Positions 51,954 through 61,940 of a DNA stretch of 64,000 bases are shown in pieces (position 1 is the stretch's first letter; each line of letters starts with the position of its first letter). The position numbers and the translations under genes were made by a program. The DNA is taken from contig NZ_SSXU01000003.1 in assembly GCF_009469605.1 (NCBI RefSeq), positions 124,001 to 188,000 on the forward strand, in the 5' to 3' direction. This DNA is from Zoogloea sp. 1C4. GTDB lineage: Bacteria > Pseudomonadota > Gammaproteobacteria > Burkholderiales > Rhodocyclaceae. The notes below the pieces were generated by a model. It searched no databases. It was not told where the DNA came from and saw nothing but the letters and a program-made list of their open reading frames with translations.

Positions 51954-54860
51954 TCAGGAGAGACGGGCAAGAATCACGCGCGCCTCATCTTGCTGGCGCC
52001 CCGACCCTTCCCGAAGGACTTCCTCAACCAGTTCCCGCGCGCCGTCCTTGTCATCCATCTCTTCGTAAGCACGGGCCAGTTCGAGCTTGGTGGCAACTTC
52101 CTGCTGCAGATCGAGATCAAGAGGCGGCTCGGTCGGCGGCCCTGCATCAGGCAGCTCTGCGGGAGGCAGCTTGAAGTCGAGGTTGGTGGAGCTCATTTCA
52201 GCCGAAAGCGGCTTGCCCACGCCCTTGGTGTCGGCCTTGTCGTCGAGTTCGAAATCGAAATCGAGCAGGCTGCTATCGAAGCTGGTGCGTTCCAGATCGA
52301 CCGTTGCCGAATCCACCGGCTCGCGTAGCGCATCCTCGGCCAGCGTCGCGGTGAGATCCACATCGACCGTCGAATCGCCCGATTCCGCGTTGGTTTCACC
52401 GAATTCGGAACTCAACTCGAAATCGAGATCACTCGGGTCAGGCAGGTTGAAATCGCTGGAAAGACGCTGGGGCCGCGTCGAGGTGGACTCGAGATCGCGT
52501 GCCATGGCATCGCCTGCCACCAACGTCGAGCCCATTGCGCCGACGGACTGATCGAAGCCAAGATCAAAATCCAGACCGCTGCTGGAAGTCGGGGAACTGC
52601 TGTTGAGCGCAACAGTTCGGGCGCTGTTCGCGTCGTCGCCCGAGTTCAGATCAAGATCGAAGTCCAGTACGGCCGGTTCGATACGTGCGGGCTCGGAGGG
52701 CTGATGGGTGTCACTGACAGCCCGATCGATGTCCTCCATGCTCGTATATTGATTGAGATCACCAGGCAGCGCCCAGGTATCTTTCAGCTGGGAAGGCGAC
52801 TCAAGGGGATCTTCGCCAGCAGGCGCAAGCGGTAGCGGCTCATTGGCCATGAACGCCGGGGCCAGTGCCGGGGTACGGGCTGCGCCAGCCTGCACGAAAC
52901 CAGTCGCGGGTGCGCTGACACCAGCAACCGTGTGCGGCCCCTGCGGTACTGGCGCGACCGGCGCCGTGCCCGGAGCGGGAATGCGGTAGAGCGGGCTGTC
53001 GGGATCAACCTTGCGCCCCAGCGCTGCTGCCTTTTCCCAATCCTGACCATTACCGCCGGTCAGCGAATACAGTTCGGTCGCCGTGGTTTCGAACTGCTTG
53101 AGGTTCTTGCGCTGGGCGTAGATCTCAAGCAGCTTGAGGTGCACGCCCGTGCGGCCCGGGTCGGTCTTCAGGGCGTCGAGCAGGATTTCTTCGGCCTGGG
53201 CATCACGGCCGTAGGCCATATATACGTCGGCTTCGGCCACCGGGTCGACACCTTCGTCGGTATCGATGGACGACAGGCCTGACTGGCTGAAATCGGTCTG
53301 AATCTGACTGCTGCTGCCGGTATCCACGCTCTGTCCACCGGCACTGCCGAAGACGGAGCTGGAGCCGTCACCAAACTCGGACAGCGCCGGCGTAGTCGTC
53401 GGTGCGCCCTGCCCATTACGGCGCTGGTAAAGCTTGTAGCCGCCCCATCCGAGGAGCAACGCCAGAACACCACCGGCACCGAGGTAGATGGACGAGTCGT
53501 CCTGCGTGGCGGCTGGCTGCACTTCCGGCGGCTTGGCCGGAGCAGGAGCCGGCTTGGGCGGTTCCGGCGGAGGCGGAGGAGCCGGCTTCGGCTCGACCGG
53601 GGGCTCGGGCTCCTTCGCAGGCACGGGGCGCTCGGGTTCGGGCGGAGGCGTCACGACGGCCGGCGCTGCAGCCGGCGCCTGCGCCACTACCGGAGGCGCC
53701 GGCTGCGTGGCTGCTGCTGCGTCCGACTGAATCTGGGCCATGCCCTGGCTCTTCAACTCGACGAGCCGCTGAAGCTCCTTGATGCTCTTTTCGAGTTCGG
53801 CCAGGCGGGTATTGGCTTCCCGCAGGGCCTTGTCGCGCGAAACGAGATCTTCCTCGAGGGCCTGCAATCGCGCGACCGACTTCTCGCCGCCCGCACCGGC
53901 GCCGCGCAAGCCCTCTTCGCTCTTGGAAACCTTGAGTTGATCTGCCGAGCCGCCAGCGGCGGGGGCACGGTCTTCAACCTTGGCACCGATCTTTCCACCG
54001 CTGCCGCGCTGGGTGGGGGCTTCCTTGGCCGGCGCAGCGGCAGCCTGCTCGGCAAGCTTCTGGCGATAACGACCGAAATCGGACGAGTGAGCGACGACCT
54101 GCTGACGCCCGGCATCCCCCGCCCCCTGACGAACACCGTCGGCATCGGGAATGCGAAGGATCTTGCCAGCCTGGAGACGGTTGATGTCATCGCCGGCAAA
54201 GGCGGAACGATTGCCCTGGAACAGCGCCATCAGCATCTGCTCCATGGAGACGCCTTCGGGGCGATTCTCCATGGCAATGCGATTGAGTGTGTCGCCGGGC
54301 TGGACCACGTACGAACGCCCCGCGCCAGGTGCGGCAACGGCGGGACGGGCTGCGCGTGCAACCGCACGGCGCGGCACGATGGGCTCGGCGCGACCGTACG
54401 GGGTCTGGCGGCCATCAGGCAGGGCCACGGCGACGGGCGCGCGATTGACGCCGGTATCCGGCGGGTCGAGCAGGAAAGTGTATTCGCGGATCAGGCGCCC
54501 GGCGGACCAGTTGAGCTCGACCAGCATGTCAACGAAGGGCTCGTTGATCGGCCGGTCGCTGCTCACCTTGACGACGGCGCCACTGCCGCGGCGCTCGACG
54601 GTCATGCGAAGCCCGCTGACCGACGGGGAATAATCGATGCCAGCCTGCCGGAACGCCTCGGCTGAAGCGAGCCGTGCCGTCATGTTCTGGATTTCTTCAG
54701 GCGCAGCCGCGATCTCCACTTCTGCGCGCAGGGGCTGACCCAGACCGCTGAGGACCGTGATGCGCCCCAGACCGGCGGCACTAGCGCTAAGCGAAAGGGC
54801 GCCGATGGAAGCGGCAAGAAGGGTACGTTTGAGCCGACTTTTCACAAGAATCTTATGCAC
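51954..54860 (-). CDS. fimV: FimV family type IV pilus / polar hub protein
   Basis: 968 residues. A signal peptide (cleavage near SASA-AG) leads to a FimV N-terminal domain (about 30-135), a LysM peptidoglycan-binding motif (about 183-238, SYVVQPGDTLNRIA), a coiled coil (about 330-375) and a Pro/Glu-rich stretch. One membrane helix (about 455-475) precedes an acidic Asp/Ser-rich cytoplasmic region with TPR (near 540-620) and a C-terminal FimV helical domain ending ELVEEVLREG. FimV organises the cell pole and supports twitching motility in Pseudomonas. Start codons GTG at 54860 and GTG at 54845 are both possible. Confidence 0.93.
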   Translation of the reverse strand: MHKILVKSRLKRTLLAASIGALSLSASAAGLGRITVLSGLGQPLRAEVEIAAAPEEIQNMTARLASAEAFRQAGIDYSPSVSGLRMTVERRGSGAVVKVSSDRPINEPFVDMLVELNWSAGRLIREYTFLLDPPDTGVNRAPVAVALPDGRQTPYGRAEPIVPRRAVARAARPAVAAPGAGRSYVVQPGDTLNRIAMENRPEGVSMEQMLMALFQGNRSAFAGDDINRLQAGKILRIPDADGVRQGAGDAGRQQVVAHSSDFGRYRQKLAEQAAAAPAKEAPTQRGSGGKIGAKVEDRAPAAGGSADQLKVSKSEEGLRGAGAGGEKSVARLQALEEDLVSRDKALREANTRLAELEKSIKELQRLVELKSQGMAQIQSDAAAATQPAPPVVAQAPAAAPAVVTPPPEPERPVPAKEPEPPVEPKPAPPPPPEPPKPAPAPAKPPEVQPAATQDDSSIYLGAGGVLALLLGWGGYKLYQRRNGQGAPTTTPALSEFGDGSSSVFGSAGGQSVDTGSSSQIQTDFSQSGLSSIDTDEGVDPVAEADVYMAYGRDAQAEEILLDALKTDPGRTGVHLKLLEIYAQRKNLKQFETTATELYSLTGGNGQDWEKAAALGRKVDPDSPLYRIPAPGTAPVAPVPQGPHTVAGVSAPATGFVQAGAARTPALAPAFMANEPLPLAPAGEDPLESPSQLKDTWALPGDLNQYTSMEDIDRAVSDTHQPSEPARIEPAVLDFDLDLNSGDDANSARTVALNSSSPTSSSGLDFDLGFDQSVGAMGSTLVAGDAMARDLESTSTRPQRLSSDFNLPDPSDLDFELSSEFGETNAESGDSTVDVDLTATLAEDALREPVDSATVDLERTSFDSSLLDFDFELDDKADTKGVGKPLSAEMSSTNLDFKLPPAELPDAGPPTEPPLDLDLQQEVATKLELARAYEEMDDKDGARELVEEVLREGSGRQQDEARVILARLS

Positions 54861-54964
54861 GAAGGCTGATCATCGAAATCGAGTTATCGATGAACATAAC
54901 ATCATGGGTTTGGGGAGGCAAGTTCAAGCGGTGTTCGAAGTCGCCACTAAATTACGATCGGCAT

Positions 54965-54990
54965 AAAAAAGGCGGCTTGCGCCGCCTTTC
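54965..54990 (-). terminator. Rho-independent terminator after asd
   Basis: Minus-strand AAAGGCGGC-GCAA-GCCGCCTTT followed by TTTT and A/T-rich sequence, 12 bases past the asd stop. It separates the leu-asd transcript from fimV, implying a separate fimV promoter in the next 100 bases (not clearly recognisable). Confidence 0.88.
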
Positions 54991-55002
54991 TCGTCAAACT
55001 TT

Positions 55003-56127
55003 TCAGGCTTCGAGCAGGATTCGCAGCATGCGGCGCAGCGGCTCGGCCGCACCCCAGAGAAGCTGATCACCCACCGTGAAGGCAGAGAGGTACTCGCCGC
55101 CCATCGCCAGCTTGCGCAGACGACCGACCGGAACGGTCAGGGTGCCGGTGACGGCGGTGGGGGTGAGATCACGCATCGACGCTTCACGCTGGTTCGGGAC
55201 AACCTTCACCCAGTCGTTGGCGGAAGCCAGCATGGCTTCGATCTCGTCGATGGGGATGTCCTTCTTGAGCTTGAGCGTGAGCGCCTGGCTGTGGCAGCGC
55301 ATGGCGCCGATGCGCACACACAGGCCGTCGATGGGCACCACCGGGGCGCTGAAGCCTTCGCCACGACCGAGGATCTTGTTGGTCTCGACGCCGCCCTTCC
55401 ATTCTTCCTTGGACTGACCGTTACCCAGATCCTTGTCGATCCAGGGGATCAGCGAGCCGGCCAGCGGCACGCCGAAGTTGGACGACGGGAAGGCGTCATC
55501 GCGCATGGTGCCCGCGACTTCGCGGTCGATGTCGAGGATGGCGGACGCGGGATCGTCGAGCAGCTCCTTGACGGAGCGGTTGAGTTCGCCCATCTGGGAC
55601 AGCAGCTCGCGCATGTTCTGCGCGCCGGCGCCGGAGGCGGCCTGGTAGGTCATGGACGTCGCCCACTCGACCAGATCGCGCTGGAACAGGCCACCGAGGG
55701 CCATCAGCATCAGCGAAACGGTGCAGTTGCCGCCGATCCAGTCACGGCCGCCCTTGGCGAGGGAATCCTTGATGACGTTCATGTTGACCGGATCGAGGAT
55801 GATCACGGCCTTCGGGTCCATGCGCAGCGAAGACGCGGCATCGATCCAGTGGCCGTTCCAGCCGGCGGCGCGCAGCTTGGGATACACCTCGTTGGTGTAA
55901 TCGCCGCCCTGACAGGTGATGACGATGTCCATCGCCTTCAGTTCGTCGATGTTCTTGGCGTCCTTCAGCGCAGGAGCTTCCTTGCCGAAGTTCGGCGCCT
56001 TGCCGCCGGCGTTGGAGGTGGTAAAGAACACCGGCTCGATCAAGGCGAAGTCGTTTTCCTCACGCATGCGCTGCATGAGCACGGAACCGACCATGCCACG
56101 CCAACCAACCAGACCCACTCTTTTCAT
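55003..56127 (-). CDS. asd: Aspartate-semialdehyde dehydrogenase
   Basis: Asd (374 aa) reduces aspartyl phosphate in the Lys/Thr/Met and diaminopimelate pathway. The Rossmann start is [18 protein letters not shown], the nucleophile Cys135 is in [10 protein letters not shown], and the catalytic His is in [13 protein letters not shown]. The Gly-Trp-Arg-Gly start and long form are typical of Gram-negative enzymes. GGGGA lies five bases upstream of the ATG. It follows leuB after 39 bases. Confidence 0.98.
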   Translation of the reverse strand: MKRVGLVGWRGMVGSVLMQRMREENDFALIEPVFFTTSNAGGKAPNFGKEAPALKDAKNIDELKAMDIVITCQGGDYTNEVYPKLRAAGWNGHWIDAASSLRMDPKAVIILDPVNMNVIKDSLAKGGRDWIGGNCTVSLMLMALGGLFQRDLVEWATSMTYQAASGAGAQNMRELLSQMGELNRSVKELLDDPASAILDIDREVAGTMRDDAFPSSNFGVPLAGSLIPWIDKDLGNGQSKEEWKGGVETNKILGRGEGFSAPVVPIDGLCVRIGAMRCHSQALTLKLKKDIPIDEIEAMLASANDWVKVVPNQREASMRDLTPTAVTGTLTVPVGRLRKLAMGGEYLSAFTVGDQLLWGAAEPLRRMLRILLEA

Positions 56128-56166
56128 TTGTATCCCCGATCAGACTTGAATGTTGTTTTGAGTTGC

Positions 56167-57228
56167 TTACAGCGCAGCGATGACCGCGTCGCCCATTTCC
56201 CTGGTGCCGACGCGGCGGGTGCCCGGCTCGTAGATGTCACCAGTGCGATAGCCAGCGGCCAACACCTTCTTGACGGCGGTTTCGATGCGCGCGGCCTGGG
56301 TTTCGAGATTGAAACTGTAGCGCAGCATCATCGCGGCCGACAGCATGGTGGCAAGCGGATTGGCGATGTCCTTGCCGGCGATGTCCGGCGCGGAGCCGTG
56401 GCTGGGTTCGTACATGCCCTTGCCGGCCGCGTTGAGCGAGGCCGACGGCAGCATGCCGATGGAGCCGGTGAGCATCGAGGCTTCGTCGGACAGGATGTCG
56501 CCGAACATGTTGCCGGTGACCATCACGTCGAACTGCTTGGGCGCGCGCACCAGCTGCATGGCGGCGTTATCCACCAGCATGTGGGAGAGCTCGACATCCG
56601 GATAATCGGCAGACAGCTCGATCATCACGTCGCGCCACAGCTGGGTGGTTTCGAGGACGTTCATCTTGTCCACCGAGCACAGCTTCTTGTCGCGCTTGCG
56701 GGCGGCCTCGAAGGCGACCTTGCCGATGCGACGGATCTCGGACTCGGAATAGATCATGGTGTTGAAACCGACGCGCTCGCCGTTCTCTTCACGGATGCCG
56801 CGGGGCTGGCCGAAGTAGATGTCGCCGGTGAGTTCGCGCACGATCAGGATGTCGAGGCCGGAGACGATCTCGGGCTTGAGCGACGAGGCGTTGGCAAGCT
56901 CGGGGTACAGGATGGCCGGACGCAGGTTGGCGAACAGTTCGAGCTGCTTGCGGATGCCCAGCAGGCCGCGCTCCGGGCGCTGGTCGCGGGGGTAGTTGTC
57001 CCACTTCGGGCCACCGACGGCGCCCAGCAGCAGCGCATCGGCCTCATCCGCCAGCTTGACGGTGGCTTCGGGCAGCGGGGTGCCGGTGGCGTCAACGGCG
57101 GCACCGCCGACGAGGGCGAATTCCGCTTCGAAATTGACGCCATCGCCGCGCAGCGCTTCGAGCACGCGCAGGGTCTGGTCCATGATTTCGGGACCGATGC
57201 CGTCACCCGGCAGAACACAGATCTTCAT
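56167..57228 (-). CDS. leuB: 3-isopropylmalate dehydrogenase
   Basis: LeuB (353 aa) oxidatively decarboxylates 3-isopropylmalate with NAD+. [27 protein letters not shown] (substrate-binding Arg/Tyr region), the Lys in DKMNVLETT and metal-binding Asp residues in [16 protein letters not shown] are present, as is [13 protein letters not shown] for NAD specificity. It is in the leuC-(ecn)-leuD-leuB-asd string. Confidence 0.98.
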   Translation of the reverse strand: MKICVLPGDGIGPEIMDQTLRVLEALRGDGVNFEAEFALVGGAAVDATGTPLPEATVKLADEADALLLGAVGGPKWDNYPRDQRPERGLLGIRKQLELFANLRPAILYPELANASSLKPEIVSGLDILIVRELTGDIYFGQPRGIREENGERVGFNTMIYSESEIRRIGKVAFEAARKRDKKLCSVDKMNVLETTQLWRDVMIELSADYPDVELSHMLVDNAAMQLVRAPKQFDVMVTGNMFGDILSDEASMLTGSIGMLPSASLNAAGKGMYEPSHGSAPDIAGKDIANPLATMLSAAMMLRYSFNLETQAARIETAVKKVLAAGYRTGDIYEPGTRRVGTREMGDAVIAAL

Positions 57229-57256
57229 TGTTGGTTTCCGTTTTTATCGTTGGTGA

Positions 57257-57284
57257 GCACCGGCAGCCCGCAGGCCGCCGGCAC
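57257..57284 (-). other. Intercistronic hairpin between leuD and leuB
   Basis: A 12-bp stem (GTGCCGGCGGCC with GGCTGCCGGTGC, three G-U pairs) and a 4-base loop start three bases after the leuD stop. No T-run follows directly. The role is probably mRNA stability or spacing. Confidence 0.5.
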
Positions 57285-57286
57285 GA

Positions 57287-57925
57287 TCAGGCAAACAGCC
57301 AGGGCTGGTCGATGCGGCGACGGGCTTCGAAGTCGCGGATCTTGTCGGCGTGACGCAGGGTCAGGCCGATGTCGTCCCAGCCGTTGAGCAGGCACTCGCG
57401 GCGGAACGGGTCCACATCGAAGGGGATCACCTTGCCATCGGGGCGGGTGATCGTCATGGCGTCGAGATCGACGTTGAGCCGGTAGCCGATGGTGGCGTGG
57501 CACTGGGCAAACAGCGCATCCACTTCGTCGGCCGCCAGCTTGATCGGCAGGAGGCCGTTCTTGAAGCAGTTGTTGAAGAAAATGTCGGCAAAGCTCGGGC
57601 CGATCAGCACACGGAAGCCGAAGTCTTCCAGCGCCCACGGAGCGTGCTCGCGGGAGCTACCGCAACCGAAGTTGTCGCGGGTGAGCAGCACCTGCGCGCC
57701 CTGATAGCGGGGCTGATTGAGCACGAAGTCCGGGTTCTTCGGACGACCGGAGTTGTCCTCGCCGGGCTGGCCCACGTCCATGTAGCGCCACTCGTCGAAC
57801 AGGTTGGGGCCGAAGCCGCTGCGCTTGATCGACTTGAGGAACTGCTTGGGGATGATCGCGTCGGTATCCACGTTGGCGCGATCCATCGGCGCCACGAGAC
57901 CATCGAGTTTGGTGAACGGCTTCAT
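57287..57925 (-). CDS. leuD: 3-isopropylmalate dehydratase small subunit
   Basis: LeuD (212 aa) is the swivel-domain subunit of isopropylmalate isomerase, working with the iron-sulfur subunit Leu[14 protein letters not shown] and [16 protein letters not shown] are the family signatures. Its ATG directly abuts the entericidin stop codon. Confidence 0.98.
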   Translation of the reverse strand: MKPFTKLDGLVAPMDRANVDTDAIIPKQFLKSIKRSGFGPNLFDEWRYMDVGQPGEDNSGRPKNPDFVLNQPRYQGAQVLLTRDNFGCGSSREHAPWALEDFGFRVLIGPSFADIFFNNCFKNGLLPIKLAADEVDALFAQCHATIGYRLNVDLDAMTITRPDGKVIPFDVDPFRRECLLNGWDDIGLTLRHADKIRDFEARRRIDQPWLFA

Positions 57926-58048
57926 TTACTTGACTGCCTTCTGGATGGCCTCGCCACCCTTTTCAATATCCTTGCCCAGACCCTGCACGGTGTTGCAACC
58001 GGCAAGCAGCCCGGCCAACACGGCGATCAGTGCGGTGAATTTGCGCAT
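57926..58048 (-). CDS. Entericidin A/B family lipoprotein
   Basis: A 40-residue peptide: signal peptide with lipobox LLAGC (Cys18), then a short amphipathic tail NTVQGLGKDIEKGGEAIQKA, matching entericidin A/B. GAGGA lies seven bases before the ATG. E. coli entericidins form a stationary-phase antidote/bacteriolysin pair, but the function of isolated copies is uncertain. It is inserted between leuC (17 bases) and leuD (0 bases), a placement repeatedly seen in Betaproteobacteria, and is easily missed because of its size. Confidence 0.88.
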   Translation of the reverse strand: MRKFTALIAVLAGLLAGCNTVQGLGKDIEKGGEAIQKAVK

Positions 58049-58065
58049 TGTCGAATCCTCCGCGA

Positions 58066-59475
58066 TCAAGCCAGTTCGCGGACGTCGGCGAAGTGGCCGG
58101 CGATCGCGGCAGCCGCAGCCATGGCCGGGCTGACGAGGTGGGTACGGCCACCGGCGCCCTGACGGCCTTCGAAGTTGCGGTTGGAGGTGGACGCGCAGCG
58201 CTCGCCCGGCTCCAGGCGGTCGGCGTTCATGGCGAGGCACATGGAGCAACCCGGCTCGCGCCACTCGAAACCAGCGGCGACGAAGACCTTGTCGAGCCCT
58301 TCGGCTTCGGCCTGGCGCTTGACGAGACCGGAACCCGGCACCACCAGCACCAGCTTGACGTTGTCGGCCTTGCGACGGCCCTTGGCCACCGCGGCGGCAG
58401 CGCGCAGGTCTTCGATGCGCGAGTTGGTACACGAGCCGATGAACACCTTGTCGATGGCGATCTTGTTGATCGGCGTACGCGGCGTCAGGCCCATGTACTG
58501 CAGGGCGCGCTCCATGCCTTCACGCTTGACCGGATCCTTCTCGAGGGCCGGATCGGGCACGGTGCCGTCGATCGCGGCAACCATCTCGGGCGAGGTGCCC
58601 CAGGTGACCTGCGGCTTGATCTGCGCGGCGTCGAGCTCGACCACCGCATCGAAGACGGCGCCGTCGTCGGAATGCAGCGTGCGCCAGTATTCGACGGCAC
58701 GATCCCAATTCTCGCCACGGGGCGAGAACGGACGATCCTTGAGATAAGCGATGGTCTGGTCATCCACGGCCACCAGACCGGCGCGGGCGCCCGCCTCGAT
58801 GGCCATGTTGCAGATGGTCATGCGACCTTCCATCGACAGGCTGCGGATCGCGCTGCCGCCGAATTCCATGGCGTAGCCGGTGCCGCCGGCGGTGCCGATC
58901 TTGCCGATGATGGCGAGCACGACATCCTTGGCGGTCACGCCGGCGCCAAGCTTGCCGTCCACGCGGATCAGCATGGTCTTGGACTTCTTCTGGAGCAGGC
59001 ACTGGGTCGCCATCACATGCTCGACCTCGGAGGTGCCGATGCCGTGCGCGAGGCAGGCGAAGGCGCCGTGGGTGGACGTGTGCGAGTCGCCGCAGACGAC
59101 GGTCATGCCCGGCAGCGTCGCGCCGTTCTCGGGTCCGATCACATGGACGATGCCCTGACGCGCGTCCTTGAACGGGAAGTAGGCCAGCGCGCCGACTTCA
59201 CGGATGTTCGAATCCAGGGTTTCCACCTGCTGGCGGGAAACCGGATCCTGGATGCCCTTATCCCAGTGGTCGGTCGGGGTGTTGTGGTCGGCCGTGGCGA
59301 CGATGGAGTCCACGCGCCAGGGCTTGCGCCCGGCCAGCTTGAGACCTTCGAAGGCCTGCGGGCTGGTGACTTCGTGGACCAGGTGGCGGTCGATGTAGAT
59401 CAACGCGGTGCCGTCGTCCTCGACGTGCACCACATGGCTCGACCACAGTTTTTCGTAAAGCGTCTGCGCTTGCAT
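58066..59475 (-). CDS. leuC: 3-isopropylmalate dehydratase large subunit
   Basis: LeuC (469 aa) carries the [4Fe-4S] cluster of isopropylmalate isomerase. Cluster ligands are the Cys in [12 protein letters not shown] and the pair in [18 protein letters not shown] and [17 protein letters not shown] are further active-site segments. It starts the leuCDB-asd group 50 bases after the M48 protease gene; no leader peptide or T-box fits in that gap. Confidence 0.98.
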   Translation of the reverse strand: MQAQTLYEKLWSSHVVHVEDDGTALIYIDRHLVHEVTSPQAFEGLKLAGRKPWRVDSIVATADHNTPTDHWDKGIQDPVSRQQVETLDSNIREVGALAYFPFKDARQGIVHVIGPENGATLPGMTVVCGDSHTSTHGAFACLAHGIGTSEVEHVMATQCLLQKKSKTMLIRVDGKLGAGVTAKDVVLAIIGKIGTAGGTGYAMEFGGSAIRSLSMEGRMTICNMAIEAGARAGLVAVDDQTIAYLKDRPFSPRGENWDRAVEYWRTLHSDDGAVFDAVVELDAAQIKPQVTWGTSPEMVAAIDGTVPDPALEKDPVKREGMERALQYMGLTPRTPINKIAIDKVFIGSCTNSRIEDLRAAAAVAKGRRKADNVKLVLVVPGSGLVKRQAEAEGLDKVFVAAGFEWREPGCSMCLAMNADRLEPGERCASTSNRNFEGRQGAGGRTHLVSPAMAAAAAIAGHFADVRELA

Positions 59476-59525
59476 GGGCGATTGTTCGGTCAGGGTTGAA
59501 ACCGGAGTGGGCGGAAAAACTTTTA

Positions 59526-60368
59526 TTATTTCACAGGCCTAGTGTGCTGAGTAGCTTGCTCGTAGAGCGGCATCACGCGCTCGGCGTATACCCGTAGATC
59601 CTGCTGGCGCGTTTCGTTGGACGGGTGGGTCGAAAGCCACTGGGGTGGCGCGCCCTCCGACGCCTTGGCCATCTTCTGCCACAGCACGATGGCAGCGCGG
59701 GGATCGTAGCCCGCGCGGGCGGCGAGTTCGACGCCGATACGGTCGGCCTCGGTCTCGTGCTCCCGGCTGTTGGGCAGTTCGAAACTCACCTTGGCCACCG
59801 TTCCGATCAGATCAGACCCGGCCTGCCCAACCCCCAGCGCAGCGCCGACGATGGCAACACCCACGTTGGTCACCATCGCCCGGGAGGCGCGCTCGCGGGC
59901 GTGTTCGCGCAGCGCATGGGCGATCTCGTGGCCCATGATCGCGGCGATCTCGTCGTCGGTCAGATCAAGGCGCTCGATGATCCCGGAGTAAAACGCGATC
60001 TTGCCGCCTGCCATGCACCAGGCGTTGAGCTCGTTGGAGGTGAGCACATTGACCTCCCACTTCCAGCCCGGCGCATCCGGCCGGAACGCGCCCGTCGCGG
60101 GGATCAGCCGACGCGCCACGGCCCGCACGCGCTCGACCTGCTCCTTGTTGCGATTGAGGGCGTTCTTCTGCCCCGCCTGCTGAAGGATCTGGTGATAGCT
60201 CTGGCTGGCGGCCTGATCCATCTCTTTCGCCGACACCATCATCGACTGCCGACGCTCTATGCCGACTGCGCCGCTCTGGGTGGTCTGCACCGTCTGGCAG
60301 GCCGTCACGACGCTGGCAGCCAGCACCACCGGCAGCACGCCGCGCGCCCATTCGAATCGCTTGCTCAT
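59526..60368 (-). CDS. M48 family metalloprotease, lipoprotein
   Basis: 280 residues. A lipoprotein signal peptide ends VVTAC (Cys24). The zinc motif HEIAH (147-151) lies in [20 protein letters not shown], and the third ligand Glu is probably in [21 protein letters not shown]. It resembles LoiP/YcaL/BepA-type envelope quality-control proteases but lacks the TPR tail of BepA. AGGAGA precedes the ATG. It is 28 bases downstream of the MFS gene on the same strand. Confidence 0.92.
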   Translation of the reverse strand: MSKRFEWARGVLPVVLAASVVTACQTVQTTQSGAVGIERRQSMMVSAKEMDQAASQSYHQILQQAGQKNALNRNKEQVERVRAVARRLIPATGAFRPDAPGWKWEVNVLTSNELNAWCMAGGKIAFYSGIIERLDLTDDEIAAIMGHEIAHALREHARERASRAMVTNVGVAIVGAALGVGQAGSDLIGTVAKVSFELPNSREHETEADRIGVELAARAGYDPRAAIVLWQKMAKASEGAPPQWLSTHPSNETRQQDLRVYAERVMPLYEQATQHTRPVK

Positions 60369-60396
60369 GTCTCTCCTGTTTGTCTTGCTGTTCAGA

Positions 60397-61542
60397 TCAG
60401 GCCACGGACGACCGCACTCGCCACCCGGCAACCAGCACGATCAACCCTGCCAGCGCAAACACCGAGCCTGCCGTGTACGTCCAGGCGGGGCCTATCCATT
60501 CCCAAGTGTAGCCGCTAATCAGACCACCGATCATCCCGCCCGCACCGAACGAGATGCTGCCGTAAAAGGCCTGTCCCTGGGCCTGGTGACGCACGCCGAA
60601 CCAGTCGTTCACCACTGCCACCGCCGCCGCGTGATACGACCCGAAAGTCGCCCCATGCAGGATCTGCGCAAACAGCAGCACCGCCAGTGATTCCGCCCCC
60701 CAGCCGATCAGCACGAAACGCAGCACCGCCACCGCAAAGCTGAACACCAGGATTCCACGCAACGAATACGCCTTGACGAGCCGAGGCATACCCATGAAGA
60801 CGAGGATCTCGGCCACCACGCCCAGGGTCCACATCCACCCCACCACGGACTTGCTGTAGCCGTGCTCCACCAGATGCACCGAGTAAAAGACGTACAGCGC
60901 CCCGTGGGCGGCAGACATGAAGAAACACGCCGCCAGCAGCGCCCGCACCTCGGGCCGGCGCAGAACCGTGCGCAGCGGCACGTGCTCCTCATGGGTCGGC
61001 GGACGCTGCGCCTCGGGGATCGTCAATGCACACAGCAGGATGCCACCGAGGGTCGCCAACGCGATCCACAGCACCGCACGGATCGGCAGATCGTCGAGCA
61101 GATAGCCCAGGCCCAGCACCGCGACGATGAAGCCCACCGACCCCCACACGCGGATGTTGCCGTAGCTCCCGGCCCGGCCGGCCAGATGACTGAAGGTGAG
61201 CGTCTCCACCAGCGGCAGCGCGGCGCTCCAGAAGAAGGCCAGGAAGGCCATGCTGACGAACTGCGCGCCGTAGGCATCGCTGACCAGAAAACCGCCAAAC
61301 CCCGCCACCGACAACGCCGCCGACAGCCGTACGACGGGCGTGCGCACGCCAACCCGATCAGCCAGCCAGCCCCACATGGTAGGCGCCAGCATGCGCATCA
61401 CCGACATCAGTGACATCAACACCGCGATCTGCCCGGCACTGCGGCCAACCGACTGGAGGTAGAGGCTGAAATACGGGGAAAAGGCGCCGATGAAGGCAAA
61501 GTAGAAGAAGTAGTAGCCCGACAGGCGCCAGTAAGGAATCAT
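60397..61542 (-). CDS. MFS transporter (HcaT / 3-phenylpropionate permease-like)
   Basis: 381 residues with twelve predicted helices and the MFS_1-like start PYWRLSGYYFFYFAFIGAFSPYFSLYLQ, as in E. coli HcaT and the LacY-like group. The loop 2-3 motif GWLADRVGVRTP is present. The substrate is unknown. The start is ATG 61542 (MIPYWRL); a further ATG at 61563 is in frame but lies within the T-run of the ydcH terminator. TACAAT (61556-61551) is only seven bases before the ATG, so the mRNA may be nearly leaderless. Confidence 0.85.
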   Translation of the reverse strand: MIPYWRLSGYYFFYFAFIGAFSPYFSLYLQSVGRSAGQIAVLMSLMSVMRMLAPTMWGWLADRVGVRTPVVRLSAALSVAGFGGFLVSDAYGAQFVSMAFLAFFWSAALPLVETLTFSHLAGRAGSYGNIRVWGSVGFIVAVLGLGYLLDDLPIRAVLWIALATLGGILLCALTIPEAQRPPTHEEHVPLRTVLRRPEVRALLAACFFMSAAHGALYVFYSVHLVEHGYSKSVVGWMWTLGVVAEILVFMGMPRLVKAYSLRGILVFSFAVAVLRFVLIGWGAESLAVLLFAQILHGATFGSYHAAAVAVVNDWFGVRHQAQGQAFYGSISFGAGGMIGGLISGYTWEWIGPAWTYTAGSVFALAGLIVLVAGWRVRSSVA

Positions 61543-61563
61543 CGCCGCGATTGTACCGCCCAT

Positions 61564-61590
61564 AAAAAAAGAGCGCCCGAAAGCGCTCTT
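61564..61590 (-). terminator. Rho-independent terminator after ydcH
   Basis: Minus-strand AAGAGCGC-TTTCGG-GCGCTCTT followed by TTTTT, 22 bases past the ydcH stop. Confidence 0.9.
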
Positions 61591-61612
61591 GCTGGCAGAA
61601 ACACGCGGTCGA

Positions 61613-61855
61613 TCAGTTGACGGCCTGGCCCTTCAGCATTTCGTAGAGCTCGTCCTTCAGCCTGAGGCGGCGCTTCTTCAGATCTTCGAGTTCGAAGTCC
61701 GTTGCCAGCTCGGCATTGACCTCCACGCGAACCACGTGACGATTGACGTCGTGGTACTCATCGAAGAGCCGGGCAAAGTGTCCGTTGGACACCTTGAGTG
61801 CGTGAATCTGGTCCCGATACTCGGGGAATTCGTGGTGAAGATCGTGTTGCTCCAT
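61613..61855 (-). CDS. YdcH family (DUF465) small protein
   Basis: 80 residues, soluble, mainly helical with a likely coiled coil. The DUF465 signature runs from EFPEYRDQIHALKVSNGHF to the Lys/Arg-rich DLKKRRLRLKDELYEML end. The function is unknown in all bacteria. A strong ribosome site (GGGAGGT, five bases before the ATG) and its own terminator suggest a well-expressed monocistronic gene. Confidence 0.92.
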   Translation of the reverse strand: MEQHDLHHEFPEYRDQIHALKVSNGHFARLFDEYHDVNRHVVRVEVNAELATDFELEDLKKRRLRLKDELYEMLKGQAVN

Positions 61856-61940
61856 GCGCTACCTCCCGGTCAATGGTCAATCTTGTATGTCTCGTGGGAT
61901 TGACTCTACGCCCGCGATGCGCGCAAAAAGTTGACGACGA

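Noticed and set aside
52300-54400. Long overlapping frames antisense to fimV
   Set aside because: Shadows of the Pro/Glu/Asp-rich fimV linker; low complexity and no start signals.
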